Below, in pieces: positions 43,917-54,156 of a stretch of 64,000 bases of DNA. A model generated the notes under the pieces. It saw nothing but the letters and a program-made list of their open reading frames with translations, had not been told where the DNA came from and searched no databases. Location of the stretch: assembly GCF_934630535.1 (NCBI RefSeq), contig NZ_CAKTVU010000005.1:1-64000 (forward strand). The letters run 5' to 3'. Both the position numbers and the translations under genes were made by a program. The stretch comes from an uncultured Senegalimassilia sp. GTDB lineage: Bacteria > Actinomycetota > Coriobacteriia > Coriobacteriales > Eggerthellaceae. Every line of letters begins with the position of its first letter. Position 1 is the first letter of the stretch.

Positions 43917-44918
43917 ATGAGCGCCGTTATCGAGCAGGTGTTCTCCGACCCTGACATTTACAAGATCGAGGTGCCGTTCGAGAACCTCTCCACGTCCGCC
44001 ACGAACTGCTACGTCATGAAAGACGGCGGCGATGTACTGGTGGTCGACACGGGAGCGCCTACCGACGAAGGTGCGGCAGCGCTGTCTGAAGCGCTTGACG
44101 AGCTGGAAGTCGACCGCGATCACGCCACGTGGTTTCTCACGCACCTGCATATGGACCACGCCGGCTTGGTTGATCAGGTTGTGCCCTGGGGCGGCTTTGT
44201 GTTGTATGGTGCCACGGAAGCCGCCACCGTGCGCGCCAGTCGCACGGGCATGTTTCTGGATTCGCTACGTCGCGAATACCGTCGACAGGGTGTTCCGCTT
44301 GGAAGCCTGTCGGTGGCGGCGCGCCTGGGCATCGAGGTGCAGATGTTCGACCCCGATCGCCTTCGCTCGTGCCTCATGCATGACGGCGACGAGGTGACGG
44401 TCGGACGTTATACGCTGCACGTCATCGAAACGCCTGGTCACACGGCTGGTCATCTGGCGCTATACGAACCGAGCAACGGAATCCTGTTCGGCGGCGACCA
44501 CGCGCTGTTCGTGATCAGCCCCTCGATCGCGCTGTTCCCCGATCAAAAGGACGGGCTGCAGGCATACTTCGACAGCATGCAGAAGCTGCGCGACCTTCAG
44601 GTGAAGCACCTGTTCCATTCCCACGGCCCTGTTCGCGATGATTTCGAAGATCGCTTCACGTGGCTGGTGGATCATCACCGCAAACGTTTGGGCGAGGCTG
44701 TCGGCATCATCGAGCGTATCCCGCACCTTACCGGCTACAAGATCATCAGAACGCTGAAATGGAACGTCCCGTTCGACGACTGGGACGACGTCCCCATCAT
44801 GCAGCGCTACATCATGCTCACCCAGGGAGTCGTGTACCTCAACCATCTCGTTGACACCGGAAGGATCGTCGCCAAGGACTACGGCGACGGCATCTTGCTT
44901 TACGAATCTGCGAAATAA
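43917..44918 (+). CDS. MBL-fold metallohydrolase
   Basis: A 333-residue metallo-beta-lactamase-fold hydrolase. Metal ligands are LTHLHMDHAGLV, ETPGHTAGHLALY, GGDHALF and LFHSHGPV. A C-terminal helical part of about 110 residues (FTWLVDHHRKRLGEAVGIIE onward) resembles the winged-helix end found in several MBL-fold hydrolases of the LACTB2 type, which act on nucleic acids or thioesters. The substrate is not evident. It starts 11 bases after ftsY and is probably cotranscribed with it, ending before a palindrome. Confidence 0.88.
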   Translation: MSAVIEQVFSDPDIYKIEVPFENLSTSATNCYVMKDGGDVLVVDTGAPTDEGAAALSEALDELEVDRDHATWFLTHLHMDHAGLVDQVVPWGGFVLYGATEAATVRASRTGMFLDSLRREYRRQGVPLGSLSVAARLGIEVQMFDPDRLRSCLMHDGDEVTVGRYTLHVIETPGHTAGHLALYEPSNGILFGGDHALFVISPSIALFPDQKDGLQAYFDSMQKLRDLQVKHLFHSHGPVRDDFEDRFTWLVDHHRKRLGEAVGIIERIPHLTGYKIIRTLKWNVPFDDWDDVPIMQRYIMLTQGVVYLNHLVDTGRIVAKDYGDGILLYESAK

Positions 44919-44948
44919 GCGCTTAATGCGGCTTGCGCTCGCAGCTGG

Positions 44949-45024
44949 ACAGGGGACGGAGGTGTGTTCACGATTCGATCTCGGGAACACGAAGGCCAAC
45001 CGCGAACACACCTCCGTCCCCTGT
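44949..45024. repeat. Perfect 21-base inverted repeat, REP- or MITE-like
   Basis: Arms at 44949-44969 (ACAGGGGACGGAGGTG then TGTTC) and 45004-45024 are exact inverted copies, separated by 34 bases. Inner copies GTGTTC and GAACAC (44985-44990) allow a second, shorter stem. No T-run follows. Like the palindrome at 9093, the arms contain GTCCCC, so both may belong to one type of dispersed element. Confidence 0.7.
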
Positions 45025-45057
45025 TCGCGTAGAAGTGTTGGATGAGGTTGCGAATCA

Positions 45058-45094
45058 AGCGAAGCGGGCCCTTATGGGCTCGCTTCGCTGTTTT
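45058..45094 (+). terminator. Intrinsic terminator of the ftsY-MBL transcript
   Basis: AGCGAAGCGGGCCC (45058-45071) pairs with GGGCTCGCTTCGCT (45076-45089) with one G-U pair, followed by GTTTT. Confidence 0.85.
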
Positions 45095-45106
45095 GCCGGC
45101 CGAAGG

Positions 45107-45134
45107 TTTCCGCTTGCCGCCCTTCGGCTATAAT
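45107..45134 (+). promoter_or_regulatory. Probable promoter of ffh
   Basis: A consensus -10 box TATAAT (45129-45134) with a weak -35 TTTCCG (45107-45112) 16 bases upstream, 45 bases before the ffh start and just after a terminator. Confidence 0.5.
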
Positions 45135-45178
45135 CCAAAAGATTGTAAGCACACGTGACACGCAAGAAGAGGCGCTTC

Positions 45179-46591
45179 ATGTTCGATAACCTTTCCGATC
45201 GCCTGCAAGGCATCTTCTCGGGCCTGCGCGGCAAGGGCCGCCTGACCGAGGACGACATCAACACCGCCATGCGCGAGGTACGCATGGCCATGCTCGAAGC
45301 CGACGTCAACTTCAAGGTGGTCAAGCAGTTCGTGGCGCGCACGAAGGAGCGCTGCCTTGACGCCGAGGTGCTCGACTCCCTGTCCCCGACGCAAAACGTC
45401 ATCAAGATCGTCACCGACGAGCTCACCGAGCTGCTCGGTCGCACCGACAGCAAGCTGGTGCTTTCCAGCCGCATCCCCAACGTCATCATGCTGGTGGGCC
45501 TGCAGGGCTCCGGTAAAACCACTGCCGCAGCCAAGCTGGCGTACCGCTTGAAGCAAGAGGGCCACAGCCCGCTGCTGGCCGCCTGCGACGTCTACCGTCC
45601 CGCCGCAGCCGACCAGTTGGAAACGCTCGGCAACGAGATCGGCGTGCGCGTGTTCCGCGGCGACGGCAAGGACCCGGTGGCCATCGCCAAGGGCGGCGTG
45701 CAGGACGCCATCGACAACCTGCGCGACGTGGTCATCGTCGACACGGCGGGCCGCTTGCACGTCGACGAGCAGATGATGGAAGAGGCCCAGGCCATCAAGT
45801 CCGCGGTCAAACCCGATCAGATCCTCATGGTGGTCGACGCCATGACCGGCCAGGACGTGGTCAACGTGGCCGCGGCCTTCTCCGAGCGCGTCGATTTCGA
45901 CGGCGTCATCATGTCGAAGATGGACGGCGACGCCCGCGGCGGCGGTGCGCTTTCCATCCGCGAGGTCACGGGCAAGCCCATCAAGTTCATCAGCGCCGGC
46001 GAGAAGCCCGATTCGCTCGAGGAGTTCCACCCCGACCGCATGGCCCGTCGCATCCTGGGCATGGGCGACATGCTCAGCCTCATCGAGTCGGCGGTGAAGG
46101 TCCAGCAGCAGGAAGAGGAGCAGGCCGAGACCGAGCGTCTCATGAAAAGCCAGCTCACGCTCAACGACTTCGTCACCATGAACCGTCAAATCCGCAAGAT
46201 GGGCGGCGTCTCCAAGCTCATCAGCGCCCTTCCCGGCGGCGACAAGGCCTTAGGCCAGGGCCAGGTCGACGAGGGCGCGCTCGACCGCATGGAGGTCATC
46301 ATCAACTCCATGACCAAGGCCGAGCGCGAGAAGCCCGACCTGCTCAACGGCAGCCGTCGCGCCCGCATCGCCGCCGGCGCCGGCGTGTCGGTCACCGAGG
46401 TCAACCAGCTCATGAAGAAGTTCAACGAGACGAAGAAGATGATGAAGCGCATGATGCCGGCCGTCGAGGACATGGGCGGCAAGGGCAAGAAGAGCAAGAA
46501 GGGCAAGCGCCGCCGCGGCATCCCGGGCATGGGCGGTATGAAGATGTCGGATCTGAAGAAGATCCAGGACATGATGGGCGACATCAAATAG
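45179..46591 (+). CDS. ffh: Signal recognition particle protein Ffh
   Basis: GTPase that binds signal sequences with 4.5S/6S RNA and works with FtsY; 470 residues. The N domain is followed by the G domain (GLQGSGKTTAAAKLA, DVYRPAAADQLETLG, VDTAGRLHVD, SKMDGDARGGGAL). The C-terminal M domain is methionine-rich (MMKRMMPAVEDMGG, GIPGMGGMKMSDLKK). ATG 45179 has AAGAGG six bases ahead. The SRP RNA gene was not found in the window. Confidence 0.97.
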   Translation: MFDNLSDRLQGIFSGLRGKGRLTEDDINTAMREVRMAMLEADVNFKVVKQFVARTKERCLDAEVLDSLSPTQNVIKIVTDELTELLGRTDSKLVLSSRIPNVIMLVGLQGSGKTTAAAKLAYRLKQEGHSPLLAACDVYRPAAADQLETLGNEIGVRVFRGDGKDPVAIAKGGVQDAIDNLRDVVIVDTAGRLHVDEQMMEEAQAIKSAVKPDQILMVVDAMTGQDVVNVAAAFSERVDFDGVIMSKMDGDARGGGALSIREVTGKPIKFISAGEKPDSLEEFHPDRMARRILGMGDMLSLIESAVKVQQQEEEQAETERLMKSQLTLNDFVTMNRQIRKMGGVSKLISALPGGDKALGQGQVDEGALDRMEVIINSMTKAEREKPDLLNGSRRARIAAGAGVSVTEVNQLMKKFNETKKMMKRMMPAVEDMGGKGKKSKKGKRRRGIPGMGGMKMSDLKKIQDMMGDIK

Positions 46592-46795
46592 CCCTGTCCG
46601 CCTAACGTCGTCCGACTCGCACGGCACCGCAGTCGGGCCCTTTCGCCGACATCGTTGAATCCGGGATCTTCTCCCGTCAACCGTTGGCAAGGGCGCTTTC
46701 GGCAGCGGCAACAACCGAGCTTCGTGTAATCTGCGAAACTGATAGCAACCAATAGGCGCAACAGGGGAGCGCCCGATACGTGAAAGGGGAAACCA

Positions 46796-47302
46796 ATGGA
46801 GCTGCAGATCCGTCCGTACACCGCCGACGATATCAAGGCGATGGTGCGCATCTGGAATGAGGTCGTGGAAGCGGGCGACGCGTTCCCGCAGGTCACGCCG
46901 CTGACCGAGCAGAACGCCGACGAGTTCTTCTCCGCTCAGACCGCCACCATGGTCGCCGATGTCAACGGCATCATCTTCGGCATGTACATCCTGCATCCCA
47001 ACGGTATCGGGCGCTGCGCGCACATCGCCAACGCCAGCTTCGCCGTGGCATCCGCCTCGCGAGGCCTCGGCCTTGGCCGCAAGCTGGTGGAGAACTGCAT
47101 CGAGACCTGCGGCAAGAAGGGTTTCCGCGGCCTGCAGTTCAACGCCGTGGTCGCCTCCAACGAATCCGCCCAGCACCTGTACGAGTCCATGGGCTTCACG
47201 AAGGTCGGCATGATCCCCGGCGGCTTCATCAACGGCCTCGGCGGCTACGAGGACATGTTCATCTACTACATCGACACGCTCGACACCGCCCAGCCCTGCT
47301 GA
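46796..47302 (+). CDS. GNAT-family N-acetyltransferase
   Basis: A 168-residue acetyltransferase of the GNAT fold. The acetyl-CoA loop reads SRGLGLGRKLVE (the Q/RxxGxG/A motif), followed by GLQFNAVVASNESAQHLYESMGF, the usual substrate-side segment. The substrate is unknown. It stands alone between ffh and rpsP; AAAGGGG precedes the ATG at a suitable distance. The 200 bases after ffh hold no clear terminator. Confidence 0.9.
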   Translation: MELQIRPYTADDIKAMVRIWNEVVEAGDAFPQVTPLTEQNADEFFSAQTATMVADVNGIIFGMYILHPNGIGRCAHIANASFAVASASRGLGLGRKLVENCIETCGKKGFRGLQFNAVVASNESAQHLYESMGFTKVGMIPGGFINGLGGYEDMFIYYIDTLDTAQPC

Positions 47303-47380
47303 GGCTAGCCGATCGCAGCCGGTCTGGCCGTTGCGTGTCCGCTTTATTCGTGAACACCTGGTGATAACCGAAGCGAAGGC

Positions 47381-47409
47381 TTGTCAATCGAGGCGTTTCG
47401 CCTTATCAT
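47381..47409 (+). promoter_or_regulatory. Promoter of the rpsP-khpA-rimM-trmD operon
   Basis: TTGTCA (47381-47386) and TATCAT (47404-47409) with an ideal 17-base spacer, 80 bases before rpsP. Confidence 0.65.
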
Positions 47410-47489
47410 AAACAACTGCTGTTTTGCTGCGCGCTTTTTTGCGGGCTGGCAAAGAGGATTCAAGTAAGAACAAGAAGGAGTTACTCTTC

Positions 47490-47732
47490 ATGGTTAAGAT
47501 TCGCCTGGCCCGTCACGGCGCCAAGAAGCGTCCGTACTATCGTATCGTCGTTGCCGATGCCCGTTGCCCGCGCGACGGCAAGTTCATCGACGACATCGGC
47601 CGTTACAACCCGCTGACCGAGCCCGCAATGATCAAGATCGACCTGGAGAAGTGCGACAAGTGGCTGGCCAACGGCGCTCAGCCCACCGACACGGTTGCCG
47701 CCCTCATCAAGAAGTTCCGCGAGCAGGCGTAA
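47490..47732 (+). CDS. rpsP: 30S ribosomal protein S16
   Basis: An 80-residue ribosomal protein starting MVKIRLARHGAKKRPYYRIV, followed by RDGKFIDDIGRYNPL, typical of S16. ATG 47490 has AAGGAG ahead. It is the first gene of the conserved operon with khpA, rimM and trmD. Confidence 0.97.
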   Translation: MVKIRLARHGAKKRPYYRIVVADARCPRDGKFIDDIGRYNPLTEPAMIKIDLEKCDKWLANGAQPTDTVAALIKKFREQA

Positions 47733-47736
47733 GCTT

Positions 47737-47991
47737 ATGGCAGCGCAGACCGAGGAAATCGCTGGGCTCGTAGAGTCCGTGATCCGTCCGCTCATCGATA
47801 ACCCGGACGACTTGGTCATCGATGCGCGCGAAACCGAAGATGACTCCATCTTCGTCGAAGTTCGTGTTAACGAGGAGGACGCGGGCAAGGTCATCGGCCG
47901 TCAGGGTCGCGTGATCAAGGCCATCCGCACGCTTGCGCGTGCCGCGGCATCTTCGACGAACACCCATGTCGACGTGGAGCTGCTCGATTAA
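47737..47991 (+). CDS. khpA: KH-domain RNA-binding protein KhpA
   Basis: An 84-residue single KH-domain protein that binds RNA and in Gram-positives partners KhpB to affect cell division. The core GKVIGRQGRVIKAIRTLAR contains the GxxG loop (GRQG). It starts four bases after rpsP, and its stop overlaps the rimM start (TAATG). Confidence 0.93.
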   Translation: MAAQTEEIAGLVESVIRPLIDNPDDLVIDARETEDDSIFVEVRVNEEDAGKVIGRQGRVIKAIRTLARAAASSTNTHVDVELLD

Positions 47992-48512
47992 TGGGCGCTT
48001 GGGTTCGCGTAGCCGAATTCACGAAAGCTAAGCACTTGAAGGGAGGGCTCGTCGCGCGTAGCGTGGCGGGTCTCCCTTTTTTGCTTGAAGAGGGCCTCTT
48101 TTGCGCTTTCGTGCCTCCGGTGATCGATGTTCCGCGTCAAGGCACCGTGGTGGAGGTTCGTCCCGAGGCCCGGGGCGGCGCTACGGTGTTCTTCGATACC
48201 GTCGTCGACGCCAACCAGGCTGATGCCCTGGTGGGCTGCTATGTTCTTGCACGTCGGGAAGACCTTCCCGATGACGTGCTCGAGTTGCAGGAAGGCGGCA
48301 TCGAGGGCTTCACGGTGGTGGATGCCGAAGCCGGCACCATCGGCACTGCCGTGGCCATCAACGAAATGCCCGGCCAGCATCTGCTGGAAGTCGCGCGCGA
48401 GGGCCAGGAAGGCACCGTGCTCATTCCCGTTGTGGACGAGTTTCTCGAAGGGGTGGATGAGCAGACGCGCTGCATATACGTCAACGTGCCGCAAGGCCTG
48501 CTCGATCTGTAA
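47991..48512 (+). CDS. rimM: Ribosome maturation factor RimM
   Basis: A 173-residue 30S assembly factor that binds S19. The N-terminal barrel is followed by a PRC-barrel domain with DAEAGTIGTAVAINEMPGQ and VLIPVVDEFLEGVDEQ, the usual RimM end. The opening segment (WVRVAEFTKAKHLKGGLVA) is a diverged form of the GRI-xxxHGLKGEV start. Position between khpA and trmD supports the call. Confidence 0.92.
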   Translation: MGAWVRVAEFTKAKHLKGGLVARSVAGLPFLLEEGLFCAFVPPVIDVPRQGTVVEVRPEARGGATVFFDTVVDANQADALVGCYVLARREDLPDDVLELQEGGIEGFTVVDAEAGTIGTAVAINEMPGQHLLEVAREGQEGTVLIPVVDEFLEGVDEQTRCIYVNVPQGLLDL

Positions 48513-48527
48513 CCTGTGGAGGTACCC

Positions 48528-49295
48528 ATGATTATCGAAACGTTGTCCACGTTTCCCGATATGTACGAATCCGTCATGGGCGCTTCCATGATGCGCATCG
48601 CCCAGGAGAAGGGCATCCTGGATTTCAAGGCGCACGACCTGCGCGATTGGACGCACGACCGCCATCGCACCACCGACGACGAGCCCTACGGCGGCGGTGA
48701 CGGCCTTGTCATGAAGTGCGCTCCCATCTTCGAGGCTTACGAATCGCTGTGCGCCGCACCGTGTACGGGCTCGGCCGAGTCCCAGCAGACCGCTTCCAAG
48801 CCCTATACCATCTTTTTGGCCCCGCAAGGCCGCCGCTTCGACGACGCGTGTGCCTGCGAACTTGCCAAGCAGGACCGCCTGCTGTTCATCTGCGGCCACT
48901 ACGAGGGCATCGACGAGCGCGCCTACACGTTGGCCGATGAGGTCATCTCGCTAGGCGATTACGTGCTCACCAGCGGCGAGCTGGCATCCATGGTGGTCAT
49001 CGACGCCGTGGTGCGCAAACTCCCCGGCGTCCTGGGCGCCGAAACGGGTGCCTTGGGCGAAAGCTTCGCCGACGGCTTGTTGGAGTATCCCCAGTACACG
49101 CGCCCTGCCAACTTCAACGGCATGGAAGTGCCGGCGGTTCTGCTGTCGGGCAACCACGGCGCGGTCGATCGTTGGCGTCGCGAGCAAAGCCTCGAGCGCA
49201 CCTTGCGGCTGCGCCCCGACCTGCTTGAGGGCATGGAGCTGCCCGACGCCGACCGGGCATTTCTGCAATCTTTATCAACCGAAGAGCAGCAGTAG
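48528..49295 (+). CDS. trmD: tRNA (guanine37-N1)-methyltransferase
   Basis: Knotted SPOUT methyltransferase that modifies G37 next to the anticodon; 255 residues. Motifs are DDEPYGGGDGLVMK, FICGHYEGIDERAY and LGDYVLTSGELASMVVIDAV. ATG 48528 has GGAGG ahead; an in-frame GTG 12 bases upstream overlaps that site and is less likely. Confidence 0.96.
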   Translation: MIIETLSTFPDMYESVMGASMMRIAQEKGILDFKAHDLRDWTHDRHRTTDDEPYGGGDGLVMKCAPIFEAYESLCAAPCTGSAESQQTASKPYTIFLAPQGRRFDDACACELAKQDRLLFICGHYEGIDERAYTLADEVISLGDYVLTSGELASMVVIDAVVRKLPGVLGAETGALGESFADGLLEYPQYTRPANFNGMEVPAVLLSGNHGAVDRWRREQSLERTLRLRPDLLEGMELPDADRAFLQSLSTEEQQ

Positions 49296-49377
49296 CCGTA
49301 GCGCGGTATCATAGGCAGCTAAGCGCTTATCGGGCGCCGCTTGCGCGGGCCCTGTTCGAAAGGAAACGTACAACATC

Positions 49378-49944
49378 ATGGCCGCAGGTCAGCACGCCAC
49401 CGGGGAAAAGGGCGGAATACTTCGCTCCTTCGTGAGCCTTCTCATCATGATCGCGTTCGTCCTGGGGCTTTCCTGGGCTTTGCGCACGTACGTCTTCACC
49501 GCTTACGAGATTCCCTCGGGCTCCATGGAGGAGACCATCATGACCGGCGACATGGTGTTCGCCGAAAAGGTCAGCTACTATTTCCGCGACCCGCAACCGG
49601 GCGACATCGTCACGTTCGCCGACCCTGAGATCCCGGGCCGCACGCTCATCAAACGCTGCATAGCCACCGCGGGCCAGACCATCAACATCGATGGCGACGG
49701 CTTCCTCTATATCGACGGGGTGGCTCAAACCGAAACCTACACCGACAGCAAGCCCACGCTTCCGCTCACCAATTCCACCATCACCTTCCCGTACACCGTT
49801 CCATCCGGCTACATTTGGGTGATGGGCGATAATCGCACCAACTCGCAGGATTCTCGATACTTCGGCGCGGTCCCCATAAGCTCGGTTTCGGGCAGGGGCG
49901 TGCTGGTATATTGGCCCGTGCCCGACTTCGGCTTGCTGGAGTAG
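49378..49944 (+). CDS. lepB: Signal peptidase I
   Basis: Membrane-anchored serine protease that removes signal peptides of exported proteins; 188 residues. One N-terminal helix (about 16-36) is followed by the catalytic Ser in EIPSGSMEETI and the catalytic Lys in GRTLIKRCIATAGQ. The later VMGDNRTNSQDSRYFG is the conserved box D/E. It lies 82 bases after trmD, a common Gram-positive neighbour. Confidence 0.95.
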   Translation: MAAGQHATGEKGGILRSFVSLLIMIAFVLGLSWALRTYVFTAYEIPSGSMEETIMTGDMVFAEKVSYYFRDPQPGDIVTFADPEIPGRTLIKRCIATAGQTINIDGDGFLYIDGVAQTETYTDSKPTLPLTNSTITFPYTVPSGYIWVMGDNRTNSQDSRYFGAVPISSVSGRGVLVYWPVPDFGLLE

Positions 49945-50009
49945 GGGCGCGTCGCCCGACAGTTTTCAAGTAGGCAAGCAAGGACCAGCGGAACCAGACA
50001 AGGAGAACC

Positions 50010-50972
<963 letters not shown>

Positions 50973-50974
50973 CC

Positions 50975-53062
50975 ATGGCCGATAAGCACACTCTCGCGTT
51001 CGAGATCGGCGTTGAGGAGATCCCCGCGTTCGACCTCGATTCCGCCAACAAGCAGCTCGAGAAGATGGTGCCCGCGGCGTTTGCCGATGCGCGCATCCCC
51101 TTCGACTCCATCGAGATCCACTCCAGCCCCCGCCGCCTGATCGTCATGGCCTACGGCGTGGCCGACGCCACCGAGGCGCTCGTGGAGGAGTACAAGGGCC
51201 CTGCGGCAAAGATCGCCTTCGACGCCGACGGCAACCCCACCAAGGCCGCCATCGGCTTCGCTCGCGGCAAGGGCCTCTCACCTGAGAGCCTCGAGCGCCG
51301 CGAGGTCAACGGCACCGAGTACGTGTTCGCCACCAAGAACATCCCGGCAACGCCCGTTGCCGATCTGCTGCCCGACGTCCTGGCGGGCTTCATCACCGCC
51401 ATCAAGTGGCCCCGCTCCTGCCGTTGGGCCGCATATCGCGAGTACTTCGTGCGCCCCGTGCGCTGGATCGTCGCCATGCTCGACGACGTCGTGCTGCCCG
51501 TCAGCTTCGCCGGCGCCGCCTCCGACAACTTCACCATGGGCCATCGCGTGCTGGCTCCCGGCAAGCATACCGTCGACACCGCCGCGAACCTGCTCGACGT
51601 CATCCGCGCCGCCTACGTGATTCCCACGCAGGCCGAGCGCGAGCGCATCATCCGCGAGGGCGTGGCGGCCATCGAGGCCGAAACCGGTTTCACCGCCGAC
51701 CTTCCCGCGAAAACGCTGCTCGAGGTGGTCAACCTCTCCGAGTACCCGCAGCCGCTCGTCTCCACCTTCGACGAGGAGTTTTTGCAGGTGCCCGAGGAGA
51801 TCATCGTCGACGCCATGCTCATGCATCAGCGCTACTTCCCGCTCTACGATGCTGACGGTAAGCTGACGAACAAGTTCATCATCGTCTCGAACGGCAACCC
51901 CGAATGTGCCGCCACCATCATCGACGGCAACGAGCGCGTGGTGCGCGCTCGCCTCGACGACGCGAAGTTCTTCTACGAGGAGGACCTCAAGCATCCGCTG
52001 GAGTCCTACATCGAGAAGCTCGACAAGGTGGTGTTCCAGGAGTCCCTGGGCACGGTGCGTCAGAAGGCGGAGCGCCTGGAGAAGCTGGCCGGCGCCCTTT
52101 CCGCCGACGCGCAGCTTAGCGCCGCCGACGCGGCCGACGCGAAGCGCGCCGCGCGCCTGTGCAAGGCCGACCTGGTCACCAACGCCGTCATCGAGTTCAC
52201 CAGCGTCCAGGGCGTCATGGGCAGCTACTACGCTGCCGCCTCCGGGGAAACCCCGCAGGTCGCCCAGGCCATCGGCCAGCACTATCAGCCGCGCTTCGCC
52301 GGCGATGCGCTGCCCGATACCACGGTGGGCCAGCTGGTCGCCTTGGCCGACAAGCTCGACACCATCTGCGGCCTGTTCGCGGTCGGCCAGGGTCCCACCG
52401 GCTCTTCCGACCCGTTCGCGCTGCGCCGTAGCGCCATCGGGATCGTGAACATGCTCGAGGCGGGCCTGCCCATCTCGCTTGCCGCCGCCATCGACGAGTC
52501 GCTGGCCAGCTTCGCCGCCCAGGGCGTGGCCTTCGACGCTGCCGCCGTGCGCGCCGAGGTGGTCGACTTCTTCGTCACTCGCACCAAGGTCATGCTGCGC
52601 GATGCCGGCGTCAACGCCGACACCATCGATGCCGTGCTGGCCGCGGGCGTGGAGGAGCCGGCCGTCATCAGCCAGCGCGCCCATGCGCTCGAGGACGCCC
52701 GCGCTAACGACGCGGAAACGTTCGACAATCTGGCAACGGCATATGCCCGCGCGAACAACCTGCGCAAGCCCGAACTGGGCGAAGGCGTGGACGATTCGCT
52801 GCTCACCGATCCCGAGCGTGCGCTCGCGTCCGCCGTGGCAACCGCCGAGCAGGCCGTCGCCGCCGCGCTCGAGTCCGACGACTTTGCGGCCGCGCTGTCC
52901 CAGCTGGCCGCCCTGCGCGCGCCTATCGACGGCTTCTTCGCCGACGTCATGGTCATGGACGAGGACGCGGCGCTGCGCGACAACCGCCTGCGCCTGCTCA
53001 ACCGCTTCGTGGCCGTGTTCGCCAATGTGGCGGACTTCGGCAAGATGGCGAAATCGAAGTAG
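50975..53062 (+). CDS. glyS: Glycine-tRNA ligase beta subunit
   Basis: tRNA-binding subunit of glycyl-tRNA synthetase; 695 residues, normal length. It starts FEIGVEEIPAFDL and continues with SSPRRLIV and the HD-like domain marked by MHQRYFPLYDADGKL and AKFFYEEDLKHPLESY. The C-terminal part (about 560-690) is the helical anticodon-binding region with FFADVMVMDEDAALRDNRL. Ends at a strong terminator. Confidence 0.96.
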   Translation: MADKHTLAFEIGVEEIPAFDLDSANKQLEKMVPAAFADARIPFDSIEIHSSPRRLIVMAYGVADATEALVEEYKGPAAKIAFDADGNPTKAAIGFARGKGLSPESLERREVNGTEYVFATKNIPATPVADLLPDVLAGFITAIKWPRSCRWAAYREYFVRPVRWIVAMLDDVVLPVSFAGAASDNFTMGHRVLAPGKHTVDTAANLLDVIRAAYVIPTQAERERIIREGVAAIEAETGFTADLPAKTLLEVVNLSEYPQPLVSTFDEEFLQVPEEIIVDAMLMHQRYFPLYDADGKLTNKFIIVSNGNPECAATIIDGNERVVRARLDDAKFFYEEDLKHPLESYIEKLDKVVFQESLGTVRQKAERLEKLAGALSADAQLSAADAADAKRAARLCKADLVTNAVIEFTSVQGVMGSYYAAASGETPQVAQAIGQHYQPRFAGDALPDTTVGQLVALADKLDTICGLFAVGQGPTGSSDPFALRRSAIGIVNMLEAGLPISLAAAIDESLASFAAQGVAFDAAAVRAEVVDFFVTRTKVMLRDAGVNADTIDAVLAAGVEEPAVISQRAHALEDARANDAETFDNLATAYARANNLRKPELGEGVDDSLLTDPERALASAVATAEQAVAAALESDDFAAALSQLAALRAPIDGFFADVMVMDEDAALRDNRLRLLNRFVAVFANVADFGKMAKSK

Positions 53063-53145
53063 AGCCGGTTACCGGTTTCAACCGATGTCGAAAGGGTAGG
53101 CGGGGGCAACCTCGCATGCCCGCAACGCGAATGCGTGTACACTGC

Positions 53146-53181
53146 AAAGGGCGGCGGCCGATCAGGCCCGCCGCCCTTTTT
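53146..53181 (+). terminator. Intrinsic terminator after glyQS
   Basis: AAAGGGCGGCGG (53146-53157) pairs perfectly with CCGCCGCCCTTT (53168-53179), followed by more T. Confidence 0.9.
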
Positions 53182-53216
53182 CCATACCTGCAAGGAACCG
53201 TCTCAAGGAGGCCGCC

Positions 53217-54110
53217 ATGCAAGGCGAGTTCATCGTCCACGAGAACACCACGCCCCTGCCAACCATCCATGTCGTCAGCGACTCGGTCGGGCTTACGGCC
53301 CAGGCAATGGCCCGCGCCGCGGCCGCCCAGTTCGGCGTCACGAACCCCAACATCGAGGTTCTGCCCCATGTGCGCTCGTTCGAGGAGGTCAAGCAGTTCA
53401 TCGCCGAGCACGGCGAGCTGCACAAGCGCCTGCGCGGCGATGAGAACCTGCTCATCTTCTACACGCTCGTCGACGGCGACCTGCGCCGCACGCTGTCAAG
53501 CTATTGCGAGAGCCTTCCCAACGTGGTGGCGGTCGACCTCATGACCGACGCCATGAATGCCATCGCCAAGCTGTCGGGGCAGACCCCTTCCAAGCGCCCC
53601 GGAGGTCTGCACGTGGCCGACCAGCACTACTTCCGCCGCATCGAGGCGATCGAGTTCACCATCGCCCACGATGACGGCCGCAACCCGCAGGAGATGTCGC
53701 AGGCCGACATCGTGCTGCTCGGCGTGTCGCGCTCGTCGAAGACGCCAACCTCCATCTACCTGGCCCAGCAGGGCTACAAGGTCTCCAATATCCCGCTCGA
53801 TCCCTCCACCGAGCCGCCCAAAGAAGTGTTCGACGTCGATCGAACGCGCCTGTTCGGCTTGATGACCACCGCCGATGTTTTGGTGGGGATCCGACAGCGC
53901 CGCCTGGGAAACGCCGCCGTGGCAGCTTCGAAGTACGCCGACCCCGAGTACGTGTACGAGGACCTCGACCGCGCCCGCGCGCTTATGCGGAAATTGGGGG
54001 CCATCGTCATTCACACCGAAAATCGCGCCGTTGAGGAAACCGCTCAAGAGATTTTACGGTACTACGAACGGGCGCACCCGCAAGGTGCTGATATAGTAAT
54101 TAGGTCCTGA
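53217..54110 (+). CDS. Pyruvate, phosphate dikinase regulatory protein
   Basis: Bifunctional Ser/Thr kinase and phosphorylase of the DUF299 family that switches PpdK off with ADP and on with phosphate; 297 residues. The N-terminal VVSDSVGLTAQAMARAA and the P-loop GVSRSSKTPTSIYLAQQGYK are family hallmarks. It lies 46 bases before its target, ppdK, and is probably cotranscribed. ATG 53217 has AAGGAGG six bases ahead. Confidence 0.95.
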   Translation: MQGEFIVHENTTPLPTIHVVSDSVGLTAQAMARAAAAQFGVTNPNIEVLPHVRSFEEVKQFIAEHGELHKRLRGDENLLIFYTLVDGDLRRTLSSYCESLPNVVAVDLMTDAMNAIAKLSGQTPSKRPGGLHVADQHYFRRIEAIEFTIAHDDGRNPQEMSQADIVLLGVSRSSKTPTSIYLAQQGYKVSNIPLDPSTEPPKEVFDVDRTRLFGLMTTADVLVGIRQRRLGNAAVAASKYADPEYVYEDLDRARALMRKLGAIVIHTENRAVEETAQEILRYYERAHPQGADIVIRS

Positions 54111-54156
54111 TTGAACTGAGTCCCGTATTCGGACTACCTTACGTTAGGAGTAAGAA

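Noticed and set aside
49945..50009. T-box leader for glyQS
   Set aside because: Only 65 bases separate lepB and glyQ, too short for a T-box with its terminator.
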